Notes under the pieces: generated by a model
What the model saw: the letters and a program-made list of their open reading frames with translations, nothing else
Told to the model about the DNA's origin: nothing
Database searches by the model: none
Origin: Nostoc sp. LEGE 06077
GTDB lineage: Bacteria > Cyanobacteriota > Cyanobacteriia > Cyanobacteriales > Nostocaceae
Assembly: GCF_015207705.1 (NCBI RefSeq)
Contig: NZ_JADEWI010000008.1
Coordinates: 62,001 to 126,000, forward strand
Length of the DNA stretch: 64,000 bases
Direction of reading: 5' to 3'
In this document: positions 44,868 through 53,927 of the stretch, in pieces
Position numbering within the stretch: the first letter of the stretch is position 1
How the letters are laid out: every line of letters starts with the position of its first letter
Translations under genes and position numbers: made by a program

Positions 44868-44894
44868 CAGTTGTCACCTTGAAGGTGGCAACTG
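44868..44894. promoter_or_regulatory. 27-bp near-perfect palindrome upstream of cbtB
   Basis: CAGTTGTCACCTT-G-AAGGTGGCAACTG, a single mismatch in 13 bp per side, lies 75 bases before the cbtB start. With almost no loop it suits a dimeric regulator's operator better than a terminator. Confidence 0.55.
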
Positions 44895-45373
44895 AAGTTT
44901 ATCCACAATCTCTAATAGTAGCTATTTATATAAAACCGATTATTAAGCAGATAACACAATTCTTCCTATTTTACCACCGTGCAATTCTATATCTTGATGT
45001 TTTTTGGTAGACCAGAAAAAATTTGATGTACTCATTAATTTTATTGAGTTGGTTTGTATTCTTTGCTGGCTTATTGATGTGAGCCGGAATAACAAATTAT
45101 GTGACTTACTTTAGACAAGAATAGAACAGAATTTCTGCTAATTTTAGGCAAAAATGGCAGAAATGATCAAATAGATTAGTTATATAGGAACTAGTTAAAT
45201 TACTGAAATTATTTGTGTAGGGAGGGAACAGGAAACAATCTCGGAAAATAATAGATAATTGTTGGAAAAATCAAATATGCGTCTGATATTTACTAGGGAG
45301 CATCAACATCATCTTGACCAGACACAATTAATAGGATAGGCTTGGCAATCAGAGATGTTCTATCAGGAAATAT

Positions 45374-45757
45374 ATGAACAAGAAATTAGTATTGAATTTG
45401 CTTTCCAGTTCGGCAATTTTTACTTCTCTGATGTCTACATTGGCAGCCCTACATCCAGCCCATGCATCTGTTAACCTCACCCAACGATTAATGCACACAG
45501 ATGACGGTCGTACCTGTATTACTAATCCCCACGGTCTGAAAGATTTTGTGTGTATTCGCGATTCTGAAAGAGATCCCAAGGCTGCGCCTGCACCTAAATC
45601 TACGGTGGTTTCATCCCAGCCATCTGATAACAACGTTGCCGAACTGAATTTTACAGATGAAGAAAGTGATGCGGCAATCAGAATCTTTAAGTGCGACTGT
45701 CCTTATTGCATCAATTCTTTGCGACAATTACGGGGTACAGGTAATTTAGTTTACTAA
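45374..45757 (+). CDS. Secreted Cys-containing hypothetical protein, 127 aa
   Basis: Signal peptide residues 1-31 (cut after AHA). The mature part of about 96 residues has five cysteines: RTCITN, DFVCIRD, and KCDCPYCINSLRQLRG at the C terminus. The last could hold a disulfide or bind metal (C-x-C-x2-C). Family not recognised. It stands alone, flanked by 580 and 612 bases without genes. Confidence 0.6.
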   Translation: MNKKLVLNLLSSSAIFTSLMSTLAALHPAHASVNLTQRLMHTDDGRTCITNPHGLKDFVCIRDSERDPKAAPAPKSTVVSSQPSDNNVAELNFTDEESDAAIRIFKCDCPYCINSLRQLRGTGNLVY

Positions 45758-46001
45758 GCTAAATTTTCTCAATGCAAGTGTCACCCAAAAAGCTTGTGAT
45801 GGGAATTCATATCTTCGTAAGCCTGCCGTTAAAAAATTTATTTAGCTTTAGAAAATAATCAGGGTAATAGATTTGCTGGGTATGCCTTGAATTTATACTC
45901 AGTAACATCTGATTCTCAATTATCCACAGCTTTTGTAACCATACACTATATAGCAATCCTATTTGATTGTAAAAATCGAGAGGCTAATACCAATTTTATG
46001 A

Positions 46002-46029
46002 GTAGAGACGTTGTATACAACGCCTCTAC
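46002..46029. repeat. 28-bp palindromic dispersed repeat
   Basis: GTAGAGACGTTGTA / TACAACGCCTCTAC, a near-perfect palindrome with one mismatch. The GTAGAGACGTTG word is a familiar dispersed repeat in filamentous cyanobacteria. Confidence 0.75.
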
Positions 46030-46065
46030 AACAAACGATAAATTGCATCTTCATCCAGAAACGGT

Positions 46066-46104
46066 AGAAGAACCCGGACTTTGTTAAAAAGTCCGGGTTC
46101 TTCT
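46066..46104. repeat. Dispersed hairpin, copy 4 (17-bp perfect stem)
   Basis: AGAAGAACCCGGACTTT / AAAGTCCGGGTTCTTCT with a GTTAA loop is a perfect 17-bp stem. It is the longest of four related hairpins in the window (676, 23516, 34793, 46066). Confidence 0.8.
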
Positions 46105-46369
46105 AGTTAAAGCAAAAGTATGGGATAAATTGCTTTGCTCAAATTATTTTGGGCTTAGGTAAGAAATAAGCAGGATTATTTAAGTGGTTTTGGCAAATGA
46201 TTAGCGCAAGGGAAGGAATGCAGTGGATTGCCATTTAACATAGCGGGATGCTTAGAGCGATCGCTGTCCTTGTAAAGTAGACTCACAATATTGATGATAT
46301 CTATCCACCTCCTGCTTTTTCTTGCGATAATTCCCAAGGGGCATATTCTGGTTTGTTAAAGGGGGATAG

Positions 46370-47935
46370 ATGACAATCAAACGATTGGTGTTAATAATTT
46401 CGACTGTGATAGCGGTTGCATTGGCAACTTTATCTCTAGTCAGTAGTTGGCAAAAACCCCAGTTCCAAAGTCGTCTGGAACTTTATCAAACAAATATTGC
46501 GCTGCAAGCCCAAGCTTGGCGGCCAGAAGATGGTGATAATCTTCAGGTGATTCGCCAAGCCATACTCGAAGATCAGCCTCTAGAAAATGCTACAAAGCAA
46601 TATCAGGAGGCACAAATATCTGTACAAGCTAATCTAGATAAAGTTAAAAACCAACTTGCACAGCTAAGTTCTCAGCCGAAAATTACAACTCCAGCTAAAC
46701 CTCTACCACAAGACACTGTTGATACTAACGCCTCTCCCGAAGTCACGCGGCAACAATTACAGCAATCCCTGAAACAACAGCAAAAATTACTAGCAGAGTT
46801 AGATTTACGCTTAGGCATTTTACAAGCACAACAAGGACAAAAAGACACAGCCTTGAAAACTTGGGGTGAATTAACACAGCCAACACTCAGCACTGAATTT
46901 AGCGATACGGCGACTGTCTTAAGTGGAATCTGGAGTGATCCCCCCCGCATTTTACCCAATGCCCAACAGTTGATTCAAAAGAATTTAGATGGTTGGTTTC
47001 GTAACACTGCTTTGATTCAGCTATACCAACTCCAGCAGCGTCAAGATTCTTTAGCAACAGTTAAAGCAGAACAGCAATCAGCAGCATCTCAAGCTGTATT
47101 TAAACTCACCCTCATCGGTACAATCCCAGCGTTAGCAGCATTTATCGGGACAATCTTGCTGATTTTCTTGGTGACACAAAGGTTACTCAAAGGGAAAGAG
47201 GCATTACTCGCACAAAATGGTGATTTAGTTTGGACAACCCCTTGGGATGGCGAAACTATCCTCCAGGTGTTTGTTGTCGGATTTTTCTTTATGGGACAGA
47301 TTCTTGTTCCCCTTTTGTTGTCTATACTGCCAATTCCTCGCCCGATTGTGGGTGTGCGCCTACAAGCTGTATCTGTGTTAATTAGCTACCTGTTTGTAGC
47401 GCTGGGTGCGCTTTCAGTTATGTATTTCTCCATCAAACGGTTTTTCCCTCTGCCACGATTGTGGTTTAAATTCCAGCTACAAGATAATTGGTGGTTGTGG
47501 GGTTTAGGGGGTTATTGCACCGCTTTACCTGTAGTTGTGGTGGTGTCGTTGATTAATCAAAAACTCTGGCAAGGACAAGGCGGGAGTAATCCGTTATTGC
47601 AATTGGCACTAGAAAGCCAAGATGGGGTAGCACTAGGTATATTTTTCTCTACAGCCGCGATCGCTGCCCCATTATTTGAAGAAATTTTATTTCGGGGCTT
47701 TTTACTGCCTTCCCTAACTCGTTACTTACCTGTGTGGGGCGCAATTGTCGCTAGTAGTTTATTGTTTGCGATCGCTCACCTCAGCTTGTCAGAAGTTTTA
47801 CCACTCACAGCCTTGGGGATCGTCCTGGGAGTAGTCTACACGCGATCGCGCAATCTCCTGGCTCCTATGCTACTCCACAGTCTTTGGAATAGTGGTACAC
47901 TACTTAGTCTATTCCTCTTGGGAAGTGGTAATTAA
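46370..47935 (+). CDS. CPBP family intramembrane metalloprotease
   Basis: 521 aa. An N-terminal membrane segment, then a Gln-rich coiled coil (about residues 40-240) facing the periplasm or lumen. About eight further membrane segments hold the CPBP/Abi active site: FEEILFRGFLLP (EExxxR), LLFAIAHLSLSE (FxxxH) and LLHSLWNSGT (HxxxN/B). The long extramembrane insert is typical of the cyanobacterial branch. Type II CAAX-prenyl-protease-like enzymes cut within membranes; some give bacteriocin immunity. Substrate unknown. Confidence 0.88.
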   Translation: MTIKRLVLIISTVIAVALATLSLVSSWQKPQFQSRLELYQTNIALQAQAWRPEDGDNLQVIRQAILEDQPLENATKQYQEAQISVQANLDKVKNQLAQLSSQPKITTPAKPLPQDTVDTNASPEVTRQQLQQSLKQQQKLLAELDLRLGILQAQQGQKDTALKTWGELTQPTLSTEFSDTATVLSGIWSDPPRILPNAQQLIQKNLDGWFRNTALIQLYQLQQRQDSLATVKAEQQSAASQAVFKLTLIGTIPALAAFIGTILLIFLVTQRLLKGKEALLAQNGDLVWTTPWDGETILQVFVVGFFFMGQILVPLLLSILPIPRPIVGVRLQAVSVLISYLFVALGALSVMYFSIKRFFPLPRLWFKFQLQDNWWLWGLGGYCTALPVVVVVSLINQKLWQGQGGSNPLLQLALESQDGVALGIFFSTAAIAAPLFEEILFRGFLLPSLTRYLPVWGAIVASSLLFAIAHLSLSEVLPLTALGIVLGVVYTRSRNLLAPMLLHSLWNSGTLLSLFLLGSGN

Positions 47936-48840
47936 TAAAACATATCTTCTACGGTTGCGGTAACAAAAAATATCTGATTTCATCTGCGTAGGTCATGATT
48001 TTTCGCTGGTCATTACTAAATTAAGTATTCAGCAAATTTTGACTCAAATTTGACAATATTGACGGCAACGAAAATATCAGCATTACTGTTAAATAGATTA
48101 CAAAACTTCTAGATAAACATTTAGTATTATCTAGATAGTTAAAGCTATCTTTCAGATATTGATTGCCTGTCTATGCTATATGTTGCAAGCAATATTGAAT
48201 CATAGTCCTTAATGATAGGAGTTACGAAGCACAACTAAATAAGGTATCAGTGTAACTTAAACTCACTGAAACCAAGATGACATAATTTTCTAGTTGAGGA
48301 ATATATGTCATCTGTGTCTAATTAGACATTTCTCGCTAAATGGGAATCTCATCATTGCAGCCACATCAAAAAAGTCCGGAAATAACATTAATGGACTTGA
48401 AGAAAATGGTATGATACCGTCGTTTTTTGCCAATATTGAGTATTTATTCTCTTCCAGAGAAATCATACTTACGCATATGCAAAAAAACTGTCTTTGGTGT
48501 CATAATCTCAATTAAATATGTCCATCAAGTAGCTGGCTAGTTCTTAGCGAGAAAGTACTTGTTTTTATCACTCATATTCTGTAGTGTTGCTTTTAAAGTG
48601 TTGACATCTTTCTTTGGACAGAAGTTAGGCGTATACTAACAAAACATCCGTTCCCATAAACATTTTTTCCTAGCTTACTATTCATGTGCGACTAAGAAAA
48701 ACTAAGTTTTTCTTAGCTATTCTGTAATATCTATGTTGATGTTTTAAAATATTAATTACAAAATATTAATTAATATTTACTGCGGCTTAATCAGAAGAAA
48801 AATTTAATTTTTTCCCTAATTTTTGAGGAGTAACAATGCT
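47936..48840. other. 905-base intergenic region, no gene seen
   Basis: AT-rich. A 73-codon frame (48294-48515) has poor composition and no ribosome site, and I reject it. No tRNA or clear repeat was found. It ends with the GAGGAG ribosome site (48825-48830) of the TM2 gene. Confidence 0.5.
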
Positions 48841-49119
48841 ATGGCAAATCTCAACTCTACCAGTAATCCTAATAAGCAACTTCTGGCTGGTTACTGTGGG
48901 ATTATTTTTGGAGGTTTTGGCGTTCATAAATTTATTTTAGGATACGCCACTGAAGGCTTTATGATGTTAGCGATATCTATAGTTGCAGGCACTTTCACCT
49001 ACGGCGTTGCCTTGATAGTTATGCAACTTATCGGACTGATTGAAGGCATGATTTATTTAAATAAGTCCTCGGATGAATTTGCAGATACCTACTTTGTGAA
49101 TAAGCAGGGCTGGTTCTAA
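48841..49119 (+). CDS. TM2-domain membrane protein, first copy
   Basis: 92 residues from ATG 48841, with GAGGAG 10 bases upstream. The TM2 pattern is clear: KQLLAGYCGIIFGGFGVHKFILGYATEGFMML, a turn, IVMQLIGLIEGMIYL, then a short tail (FVNKQGWF). TM2 proteins are two-helix membrane proteins of unclear biochemical role. A second copy follows at 49493. Confidence 0.88.
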   Translation: MANLNSTSNPNKQLLAGYCGIIFGGFGVHKFILGYATEGFMMLAISIVAGTFTYGVALIVMQLIGLIEGMIYLNKSSDEFADTYFVNKQGWF

Positions 49120-49123
49120 AATC

Positions 49124-49225
49124 TATAGCAATCCTATTTGATTTACAAATTTACTCGTCCAGAAAGGGAACAGGGAACGGGGAACAGCAAAAAGATTCGT
49201 TTGTATCTCATTTAGGACTGCTATA
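49124..49225. mobile_element. MITE copy 1 (TATAGC...GCTATA ends)
   Basis: 102 bp. The ends TATAGCAATCCTATTTGA and TCATTTAGGACTGCTATA are inverted repeats with a few mismatches. The interior contains the low-complexity GGGAACAGGGAACGGGGAAC. It begins 5 bases after the first TM2 stop. A related copy is at 50347. Confidence 0.75.
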
Positions 49226-49337
49226 TCTCCCATAATCTAATTTATTCATCGCTCTTGTGTTCTTCTAGCCAAAAGAGAAAACTAAATTTTTAGTTATTTA
49301 CAGTAAACAAGAGCCATATATTGAGCAAATAATTACC

Positions 49338-49400
49338 AATTCATAATTCGTAATTTTGAGGGTACAAGCACCCACTAATTGTAATTACGAATTATGAATT
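49338..49400. repeat. Perfect 18-bp inverted repeat element
   Basis: AATTCATAATTCGTAATT and AATTACGAATTATGAATT are perfect inverted repeats around a 27-base centre holding GGGTACAAGCACCC. A 63-bp hairpin or mini-MITE in the gap between the two TM2 genes. Confidence 0.8.
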
Positions 49401-49492
49401 ATCATGTATCTAGTGTAAATATCTAGAGACTAAGTAATTATTTAGACGATAAGATTGGAGTATTATTTATGCTTGAGGGGCATTTCCAATCA

Positions 49493-49759
49493 ATGTCTAA
49501 TAACACTCCCAGTGATACTAGTAGTAAGAAACTTGCAGCGGGAATTTGTGCAATCTTATTAGGAGCTTTAGGTATTCACAAGTTTATTCTTGGTTACACA
49601 ACCGAAGGCTTGATCATGTTGCTGGTTAGCGTACTCACCTGCGGTTTTGGTGGATTAATCATGAGCATTATTGGTTTAGTAGAAGGAATTATTTACTTAA
49701 CCAAAACAGACGAGGAATTTGTGACGGCTTATATTGTCAACAAAAAAGGCTGGTTTTAA
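49493..49759 (+). CDS. TM2-domain membrane protein, second copy
   Basis: 88 residues from ATG 49493 (the frame opens at 49469). KKLAAGICAILLGALGIHKFILGYTTEGLIMLLVSVLTCGFGGLIMSIIGLVEGIIYL is the TM2 domain; the end VNKKGWF matches the first copy, showing local duplication. It is followed after about 100 bases by a DUF2752 gene, a frequent partner of TM2 proteins. Confidence 0.88.
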   Translation: MSNNTPSDTSSKKLAAGICAILLGALGIHKFILGYTTEGLIMLLVSVLTCGFGGLIMSIIGLVEGIIYLTKTDEEFVTAYIVNKKGWF

Positions 49760-49857
49760 GCTGATGTTTTAGAATGTTTGTTTGCCGTTGTAATTTTAAG
49801 AGTACATCAGTAGTGTTGAAATTATCTTCTTATCCTCTGTCGTGCCACGGTAAACTA

Positions 49858-50292
49858 ATGCGTTGGGGTATATTAGGATTTTCTTATACCCCAATACTTG
49901 GGACATATTTTTATAACCGAAATTATAGAATAGGTTTTTTAGTCTGCCCAATCCGACACTTCACGGGGATTCCATGTCCCACCTGTGGTATGACTCGTTC
50001 ATTTATGGCGATTGGTAGAGGAAATTTGAGCCAAGCAGTAGCCGAGAATTTATTTGGGCCAATTTTATTTGCTGGTTTTGTAATTGTAATAGTTCACGTT
50101 ACCTTAGAGTTATTAACTAAGCACAAAATTACAGCTTTATATTGTCAACTACTCAGAGTAAGAAAGGTACAAATATTATTTTTAATTACAGTGTTAATTT
50201 ATCATTCTTTCCGCCTGTATCACATATCGCAAACGGGAGAACTGTCTATGACTTTTACCAAATCTTCTTTAGGTCAATTGCTTTTACAGTAA
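49858..50292 (+). CDS. DUF2752 membrane protein
   Basis: 144 residues from ATG 49858 (the frame opens at 49774, but the first 28 codons look random and Cys-rich). The family mark CPIRHFTGIPCPTCGMTRSFMAIGRGN carries the CPTCG motif, flanked by membrane segments near residues 5-25, 75-95 and 110-125. Function unknown. It often travels with TM2 genes, as here. Confidence 0.85.
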   Translation: MRWGILGFSYTPILGTYFYNRNYRIGFLVCPIRHFTGIPCPTCGMTRSFMAIGRGNLSQAVAENLFGPILFAGFVIVIVHVTLELLTKHKITALYCQLLRVRKVQILFLITVLIYHSFRLYHISQTGELSMTFTKSSLGQLLLQ

Positions 50293-50346
50293 GTATGAAA
50301 TGACTATTTAGCAGACCCTTTTGAGCAAACAGTCTGATTTTACTCC

Positions 50347-50475
50347 TATAGCAGTTCTAAATCATTTGTGAAAAAATAAAGCACATTTGGAAATTTCTCT
50401 TTCCTGTCTCCTTTTCCCTGTTCCCTATTCCCTGCCTTAACGAATAATTTTCACAACTCATTTAGGATCGCTATA
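50347..50475. mobile_element. MITE copy 2 (TATAGC...GCTATA ends)
   Basis: 129 bp. The ends TATAGCAGTTCTAAATCA and CTCATTTAGGATCGCTATA are inverted repeats of the same family as copy 1; inside lies TCCCTGTTCCCTATTCCCTG. Its last base is the first base of the ATG of the next small gene. Confidence 0.75.
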
Positions 50476-50687
50476 TGCCAACCATCAAACGTAAACATCT
50501 CATCTGGTTTTTCTTACTGCTATTAAGCTGCGGCTATTTTAGCACCATGTCTAATTTAGAAATCAATTCTTACTTAAAGAGCATAATTTTTATGCTGCCA
50601 ATACAGTTTGCCGCTATTGCTTATTTCACTTATCTACGCTGGAACCGCAGTTTAGGCCCAAGCCCAAGGACAAATAAAGAAAATTAA
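50475..50687 (+). CDS. Small two-helix membrane protein, 70 aa
   Basis: Family not recognised. Membrane segments at about residues 8-23 (LIWFFLLLLSCGYFS) and 36-53 (IIFMLPIQFAAIAYFTYL); polar Pro/Asn tail. The start codon is created at the edge of a MITE (GCTATATG), with no ribosome site seen. Composition is protein-like, so I keep it with modest confidence. Confidence 0.5.
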   Translation: MPTIKRKHLIWFFLLLLSCGYFSTMSNLEINSYLKSIIFMLPIQFAAIAYFTYLRWNRSLGPSPRTNKEN

Positions 50688-50788
50688 TGTTATTGACATT
50701 CAGTCATAGTTCCTGATTTCGCCTACCCTCGAAATAGAGACGCTTTTAGTCAGGCGTTAAATGTTCGTAGCGAATCCAAAAACTTGCC

Positions 50789-53203
50789 ATGCAACTTGTG
50801 CCGAAAACGAACCTTGACCTAGAACAAACCCCAACATCCGAGACCATTATTCTAGATGTGGGAGGGATGAAGTGTGCTGGGTGTGTAAGTGCTGTAGAAC
50901 GTCAGCTAACCCAATATCCAGGGGTCAAGACTGCCTGCGTGAATTTGGCGACAGAAGTAGCAGTCGTAGAGTCAGAAGTTGGAACGATAGATCCCGATGC
51001 ACTGGCAAAGCGATTAACCACCGCTGGATTCCCAACTCAACCCCGCAAATCTAGTCACCAAAGTGCTTTAGAAGATTCTGCAAAAAGACAGCACCAAGAA
51101 ATGCGTTCTGCATTCCAACAACTAGCGATCGCTGGTATATTACTGGTGTTGTCCGGAATTGGGCATTTCAGCAGCATTATTAACGTAAATTTGCCCATTT
51201 TGGACAACATCTGGTTTCATTGTGGACTAGCAACACTGGCACTTTTATTTCCTGGTCGTCCTATCATTATTGATGGTTGGCTAGGTTGGCGGCGCAACAG
51301 TCCCAATATGAACACCTTAGTGGGTTTGGGAACACTCACCGCTTACACCGCCAGTTTAGTAGCACTGTTATTCCCGCAAATGGGTTGGGAGTGCTTCTTT
51401 GATGAACCAGTGATGATGTTAGGCTTTATCCTGCTGGGTAGAACATTAGAGCGACAAGCCAGAGGTAAAGCGGCGGCGGCTTTTAGACAATTACTCGCAC
51501 TCCAACCACAAGTAGCCCGATTGATTCCCAACCCAGACCCAGAAAAATATGGAGTAGGGGCTAACAGTCTGGAAATCCCCGCAGAACAAGTACGAGTGGG
51601 TGAATGGTTGCAGGTATTGCCTGGAGATAAAATTCCCGTAGATGGCGAAGTTCGTTTTGGGCAAACAACCATAGATGAGTCGATGTTAACAGGTGAAGCC
51701 GTACCTGTAATTAAGCAACCAGGGGATATAGTCACCGCAGGCACCTTAAACCAATCAGGTGCGATCGCCATTCAGGCAACTCGTACAGGCGACGATACCA
51801 CTTTGGCGCAAATTGTCGCCTTAGTGGAAGCAGCCCAAACCCGTAAAGCACCTGTACAAAAATTAGCTGATAAAGTAGCTGGTTACTTCACCTACGGCGT
51901 GTTGACAGCCTCTTTATTAACCTTTATCTTTTGGTACTTTTACGGCACCCACATCTGGCCGGATCTCACCATCTCCAGTGGGATGAGTGGTATGGAAATG
52001 ATGAGTCACTCAGCACCCAGCACTCACCACGAGCTGAACGCCCCGCTACCGCTAACACCACTCCTAACCAGCTTAAAACTAGCGATCGCCGTTATGGTAG
52101 TCGCTTGTCCCTGTGCTTTAGGATTAGCCACACCTACAGCTATTCTCGTCGGCACTGGCATAGGCGCAGAAAAAGGTTTATTAATCAAAGGCGGTGATGT
52201 TTTAGAAAAAGTCCACAAACTAGATACCATAGTCTTTGATAAAACTGGTACTCTCACCACAGGTAATCCTACTGTGACTGATTGCCTGGAAATTTCTCCT
52301 TACCAACTCCCCACGTCTTACTCCCTGATTCAACTAGCCGCCGCTGTTGAAAGTGGTACATACCATCCCCTTGCCAAAGCAATTCAGCAAGAAATACAAC
52401 GCCAACAGTTAACTATTCCTAACGCGGTAGACTTCCATACCGAACCAGGATTAGGAGTGTCTGCGGTTATAGAAAATACAACAGTGCTGTTAGGCAATCA
52501 AGATTGGTTAAGTTGGCACGGAGTTGCTGTGAGTGAAACCGCCCAACAAGAAATTCAAAGACTAGCAACAGCAGGTAAAACACTTGTTTGCATAGCCGTT
52601 GGCGGTAGTTTAACGGGACTTATAGCTATTCAAGATACCCTTAGACCAGATGCCCAAACCACAGTAGATAAATTGCGCCAACTAAGTTTAAGAGTCATGC
52701 TACTCAGTGGCGATCGCCCAGAAGCGGCAAGTGCGATCGGTAAACAACTAGGATTAGATAGTGGTGATATCATCGCCGGAGTTCCCCCCAGTAAAAAAGC
52801 TGCCTTTATCCAAGAATTACAGACAAAATCTGCGGCTAAAGTGGCAATGGTGGGGGATGGTATTAATGATGCGCCCGCCTTATCCCAAGCAGATGTTGGC
52901 ATTGCCTTACACTCAGGCACAGATGTGGCAATGGAAACAGCAGAAATTGTCTTGATGCGCGATCGTTTAAGTGACGTTGTAGAATCAATTGCGCTGAGTC
53001 GTGCCACATTCAACAAAATCCGGCAAAATTTATTTTGGGCTTTTGCATACAATACCTTGGGTATTCCTTTAGCCGCAGGTGTTTTGTTACCTAGTATGGG
53101 TTTTGTTCTCAGTCCTTCCAACGCTGCTGCACTCATGGCCTTTAGCTCAGTTAGCGTTGTCACTAACTCTATACTCTTGCGGAGACTAGCTCATCGCCCA
53201 TAA
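50789..53203 (+). CDS. Copper-type P1B ATPase (CopA/PacS/CtaA group)
   Basis: 804 aa. An N-terminal HMA domain with LDVGGMKCAGCVSAVERQL (metal CxxC). Then TGEAVP, the transport site VACPCALGLATPTAI (CPC), DKTGTLTTG, YHPLAKAIQ (HP), MLLSGDRPEAA, VGDGINDAPAL, and the closing membrane pair with NTLGIPLAAGVLLPSMGFVLSP...NSILL, all as in Cu(I) pumps. An insert between TM4 and TM5 contains Met/His-rich MSGMEMMSHSAPSTHHE, a likely Cu contact. In cyanobacteria such pumps supply copper to plastocyanin or export excess. PacS and CtaA cannot be separated here. Confidence 0.93.
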   Translation: MQLVPKTNLDLEQTPTSETIILDVGGMKCAGCVSAVERQLTQYPGVKTACVNLATEVAVVESEVGTIDPDALAKRLTTAGFPTQPRKSSHQSALEDSAKRQHQEMRSAFQQLAIAGILLVLSGIGHFSSIINVNLPILDNIWFHCGLATLALLFPGRPIIIDGWLGWRRNSPNMNTLVGLGTLTAYTASLVALLFPQMGWECFFDEPVMMLGFILLGRTLERQARGKAAAAFRQLLALQPQVARLIPNPDPEKYGVGANSLEIPAEQVRVGEWLQVLPGDKIPVDGEVRFGQTTIDESMLTGEAVPVIKQPGDIVTAGTLNQSGAIAIQATRTGDDTTLAQIVALVEAAQTRKAPVQKLADKVAGYFTYGVLTASLLTFIFWYFYGTHIWPDLTISSGMSGMEMMSHSAPSTHHELNAPLPLTPLLTSLKLAIAVMVVACPCALGLATPTAILVGTGIGAEKGLLIKGGDVLEKVHKLDTIVFDKTGTLTTGNPTVTDCLEISPYQLPTSYSLIQLAAAVESGTYHPLAKAIQQEIQRQQLTIPNAVDFHTEPGLGVSAVIENTTVLLGNQDWLSWHGVAVSETAQQEIQRLATAGKTLVCIAVGGSLTGLIAIQDTLRPDAQTTVDKLRQLSLRVMLLSGDRPEAASAIGKQLGLDSGDIIAGVPPSKKAAFIQELQTKSAAKVAMVGDGINDAPALSQADVGIALHSGTDVAMETAEIVLMRDRLSDVVESIALSRATFNKIRQNLFWAFAYNTLGIPLAAGVLLPSMGFVLSPSNAAALMAFSSVSVVTNSILLRRLAHRP

Positions 53204-53382
53204 AAACGGCTATTGAATGTCAAAATGCAAACTAAATGTCGGTTTTTACCAACTCAGGTTAAACTAAATCGATAGTTAGATGTTACACATCTTTGAGAGT
53301 AGGACGCGAATGTTCTACTCTTCTCAGTCAGAATAGCTTTCAAGTTTGTCAGAGTTATTACCACAGACTGTAGTACGCCAGA

Positions 53383-53892
53383 ATGGTAGGAAATAATCAT
53401 AGACCAACATTAATCAATCAAAATTTCGCTGATAGTCATAACGATACATCAATGGCACCAGAAACTAATGAAAGCCATCTACTGATTCTTGAAGATGATC
53501 AAGGTCGCAAAGAATTTTCTCTAGAAAGTTCTGTTTACTCCATTGGCAGAGACCGGGATTGCAACATCCGTTTAGTCTCTCAGTTTGTCTCTCGCCGTCA
53601 TGCTACCTTAGTTAGATTGCCAAGAGGGCAAAATAGTCATAGCTATTACTATCGGATTGTCGATGGTGATGCTAAAGGTAAACCCAGTGCCAACGGATTG
53701 ATGATTAACGGGCGCAAAATCCCAGCCCACGATTTAAAAAATGAAGACGAAATCGTTTTTGGCCCCCAGGTACGTGCCATTTATTACCTATTGAGAAATA
53801 CTCAGCGCTCAGGACAAACAGATTCCAGCGAATATGATATTACCCTCATCAACCCTGGCATGACTGACGATTCAGAAGATATGGAAGGTTGA
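53383..53892 (+). CDS. FHA-domain protein, 169 aa
   Basis: Forkhead-associated domain about residues 45-140: YSIGRDRDCNIRLVSQFVSRRHATLVRLP holds the GR, S and RRH phospho-Thr-binding residues, and NGLMINGRKI the second loop. It has polar, acidic tails. FHA domains read phosphothreonine in kinase signalling. An alternative start is Met 24. The IS605-type element is inserted just after its stop, so its natural terminator may have been displaced. Confidence 0.9.
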   Translation: MVGNNHRPTLINQNFADSHNDTSMAPETNESHLLILEDDQGRKEFSLESSVYSIGRDRDCNIRLVSQFVSRRHATLVRLPRGQNSHSYYYRIVDGDAKGKPSANGLMINGRKIPAHDLKNEDEIVFGPQVRAIYYLLRNTQRSGQTDSSEYDITLINPGMTDDSEDMEG

Positions 53893-53898
53893 GCAATT

Positions 53899-53917
53899 CC
53901 CCGTTTTGAAAACGGGG
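53899..53917. repeat. Subterminal hairpin of the IS605-type element
   Basis: Perfect 9-bp stem CCCCGTTTT / AAAACGGGG around a single G, just beyond tnpB's 3' end and 7 bases after the FHA stop. It is the kind of structure recognised by TnpA, and may end the guide RNA. Confidence 0.75.
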
Positions 53918-53927
53918 GATTCAGGCA

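Larger units (their letters stand above)
45758..46369. other. 612-base intergenic region with three repeat types
   Basis: No gene supported. It contains a single-ended copy of the TATAGCAATCCTA element (45949-45970), the palindrome at 46002 and the hairpin at 46066. TATACCTCC-like sequence is absent. The promoter of the protease gene should lie near 46250-46360. Confidence 0.6.

Noticed and set aside
44820-45000. Cobalamin riboswitch before cbtB
   Set aside because: I looked for the B12-box and GGTGAAAATCC-type core and found none; only a palindrome is present.
48294-48515. 73-aa protein in the 905-base gap
   Set aside because: Composition is unlike real proteins and nothing supports the start.
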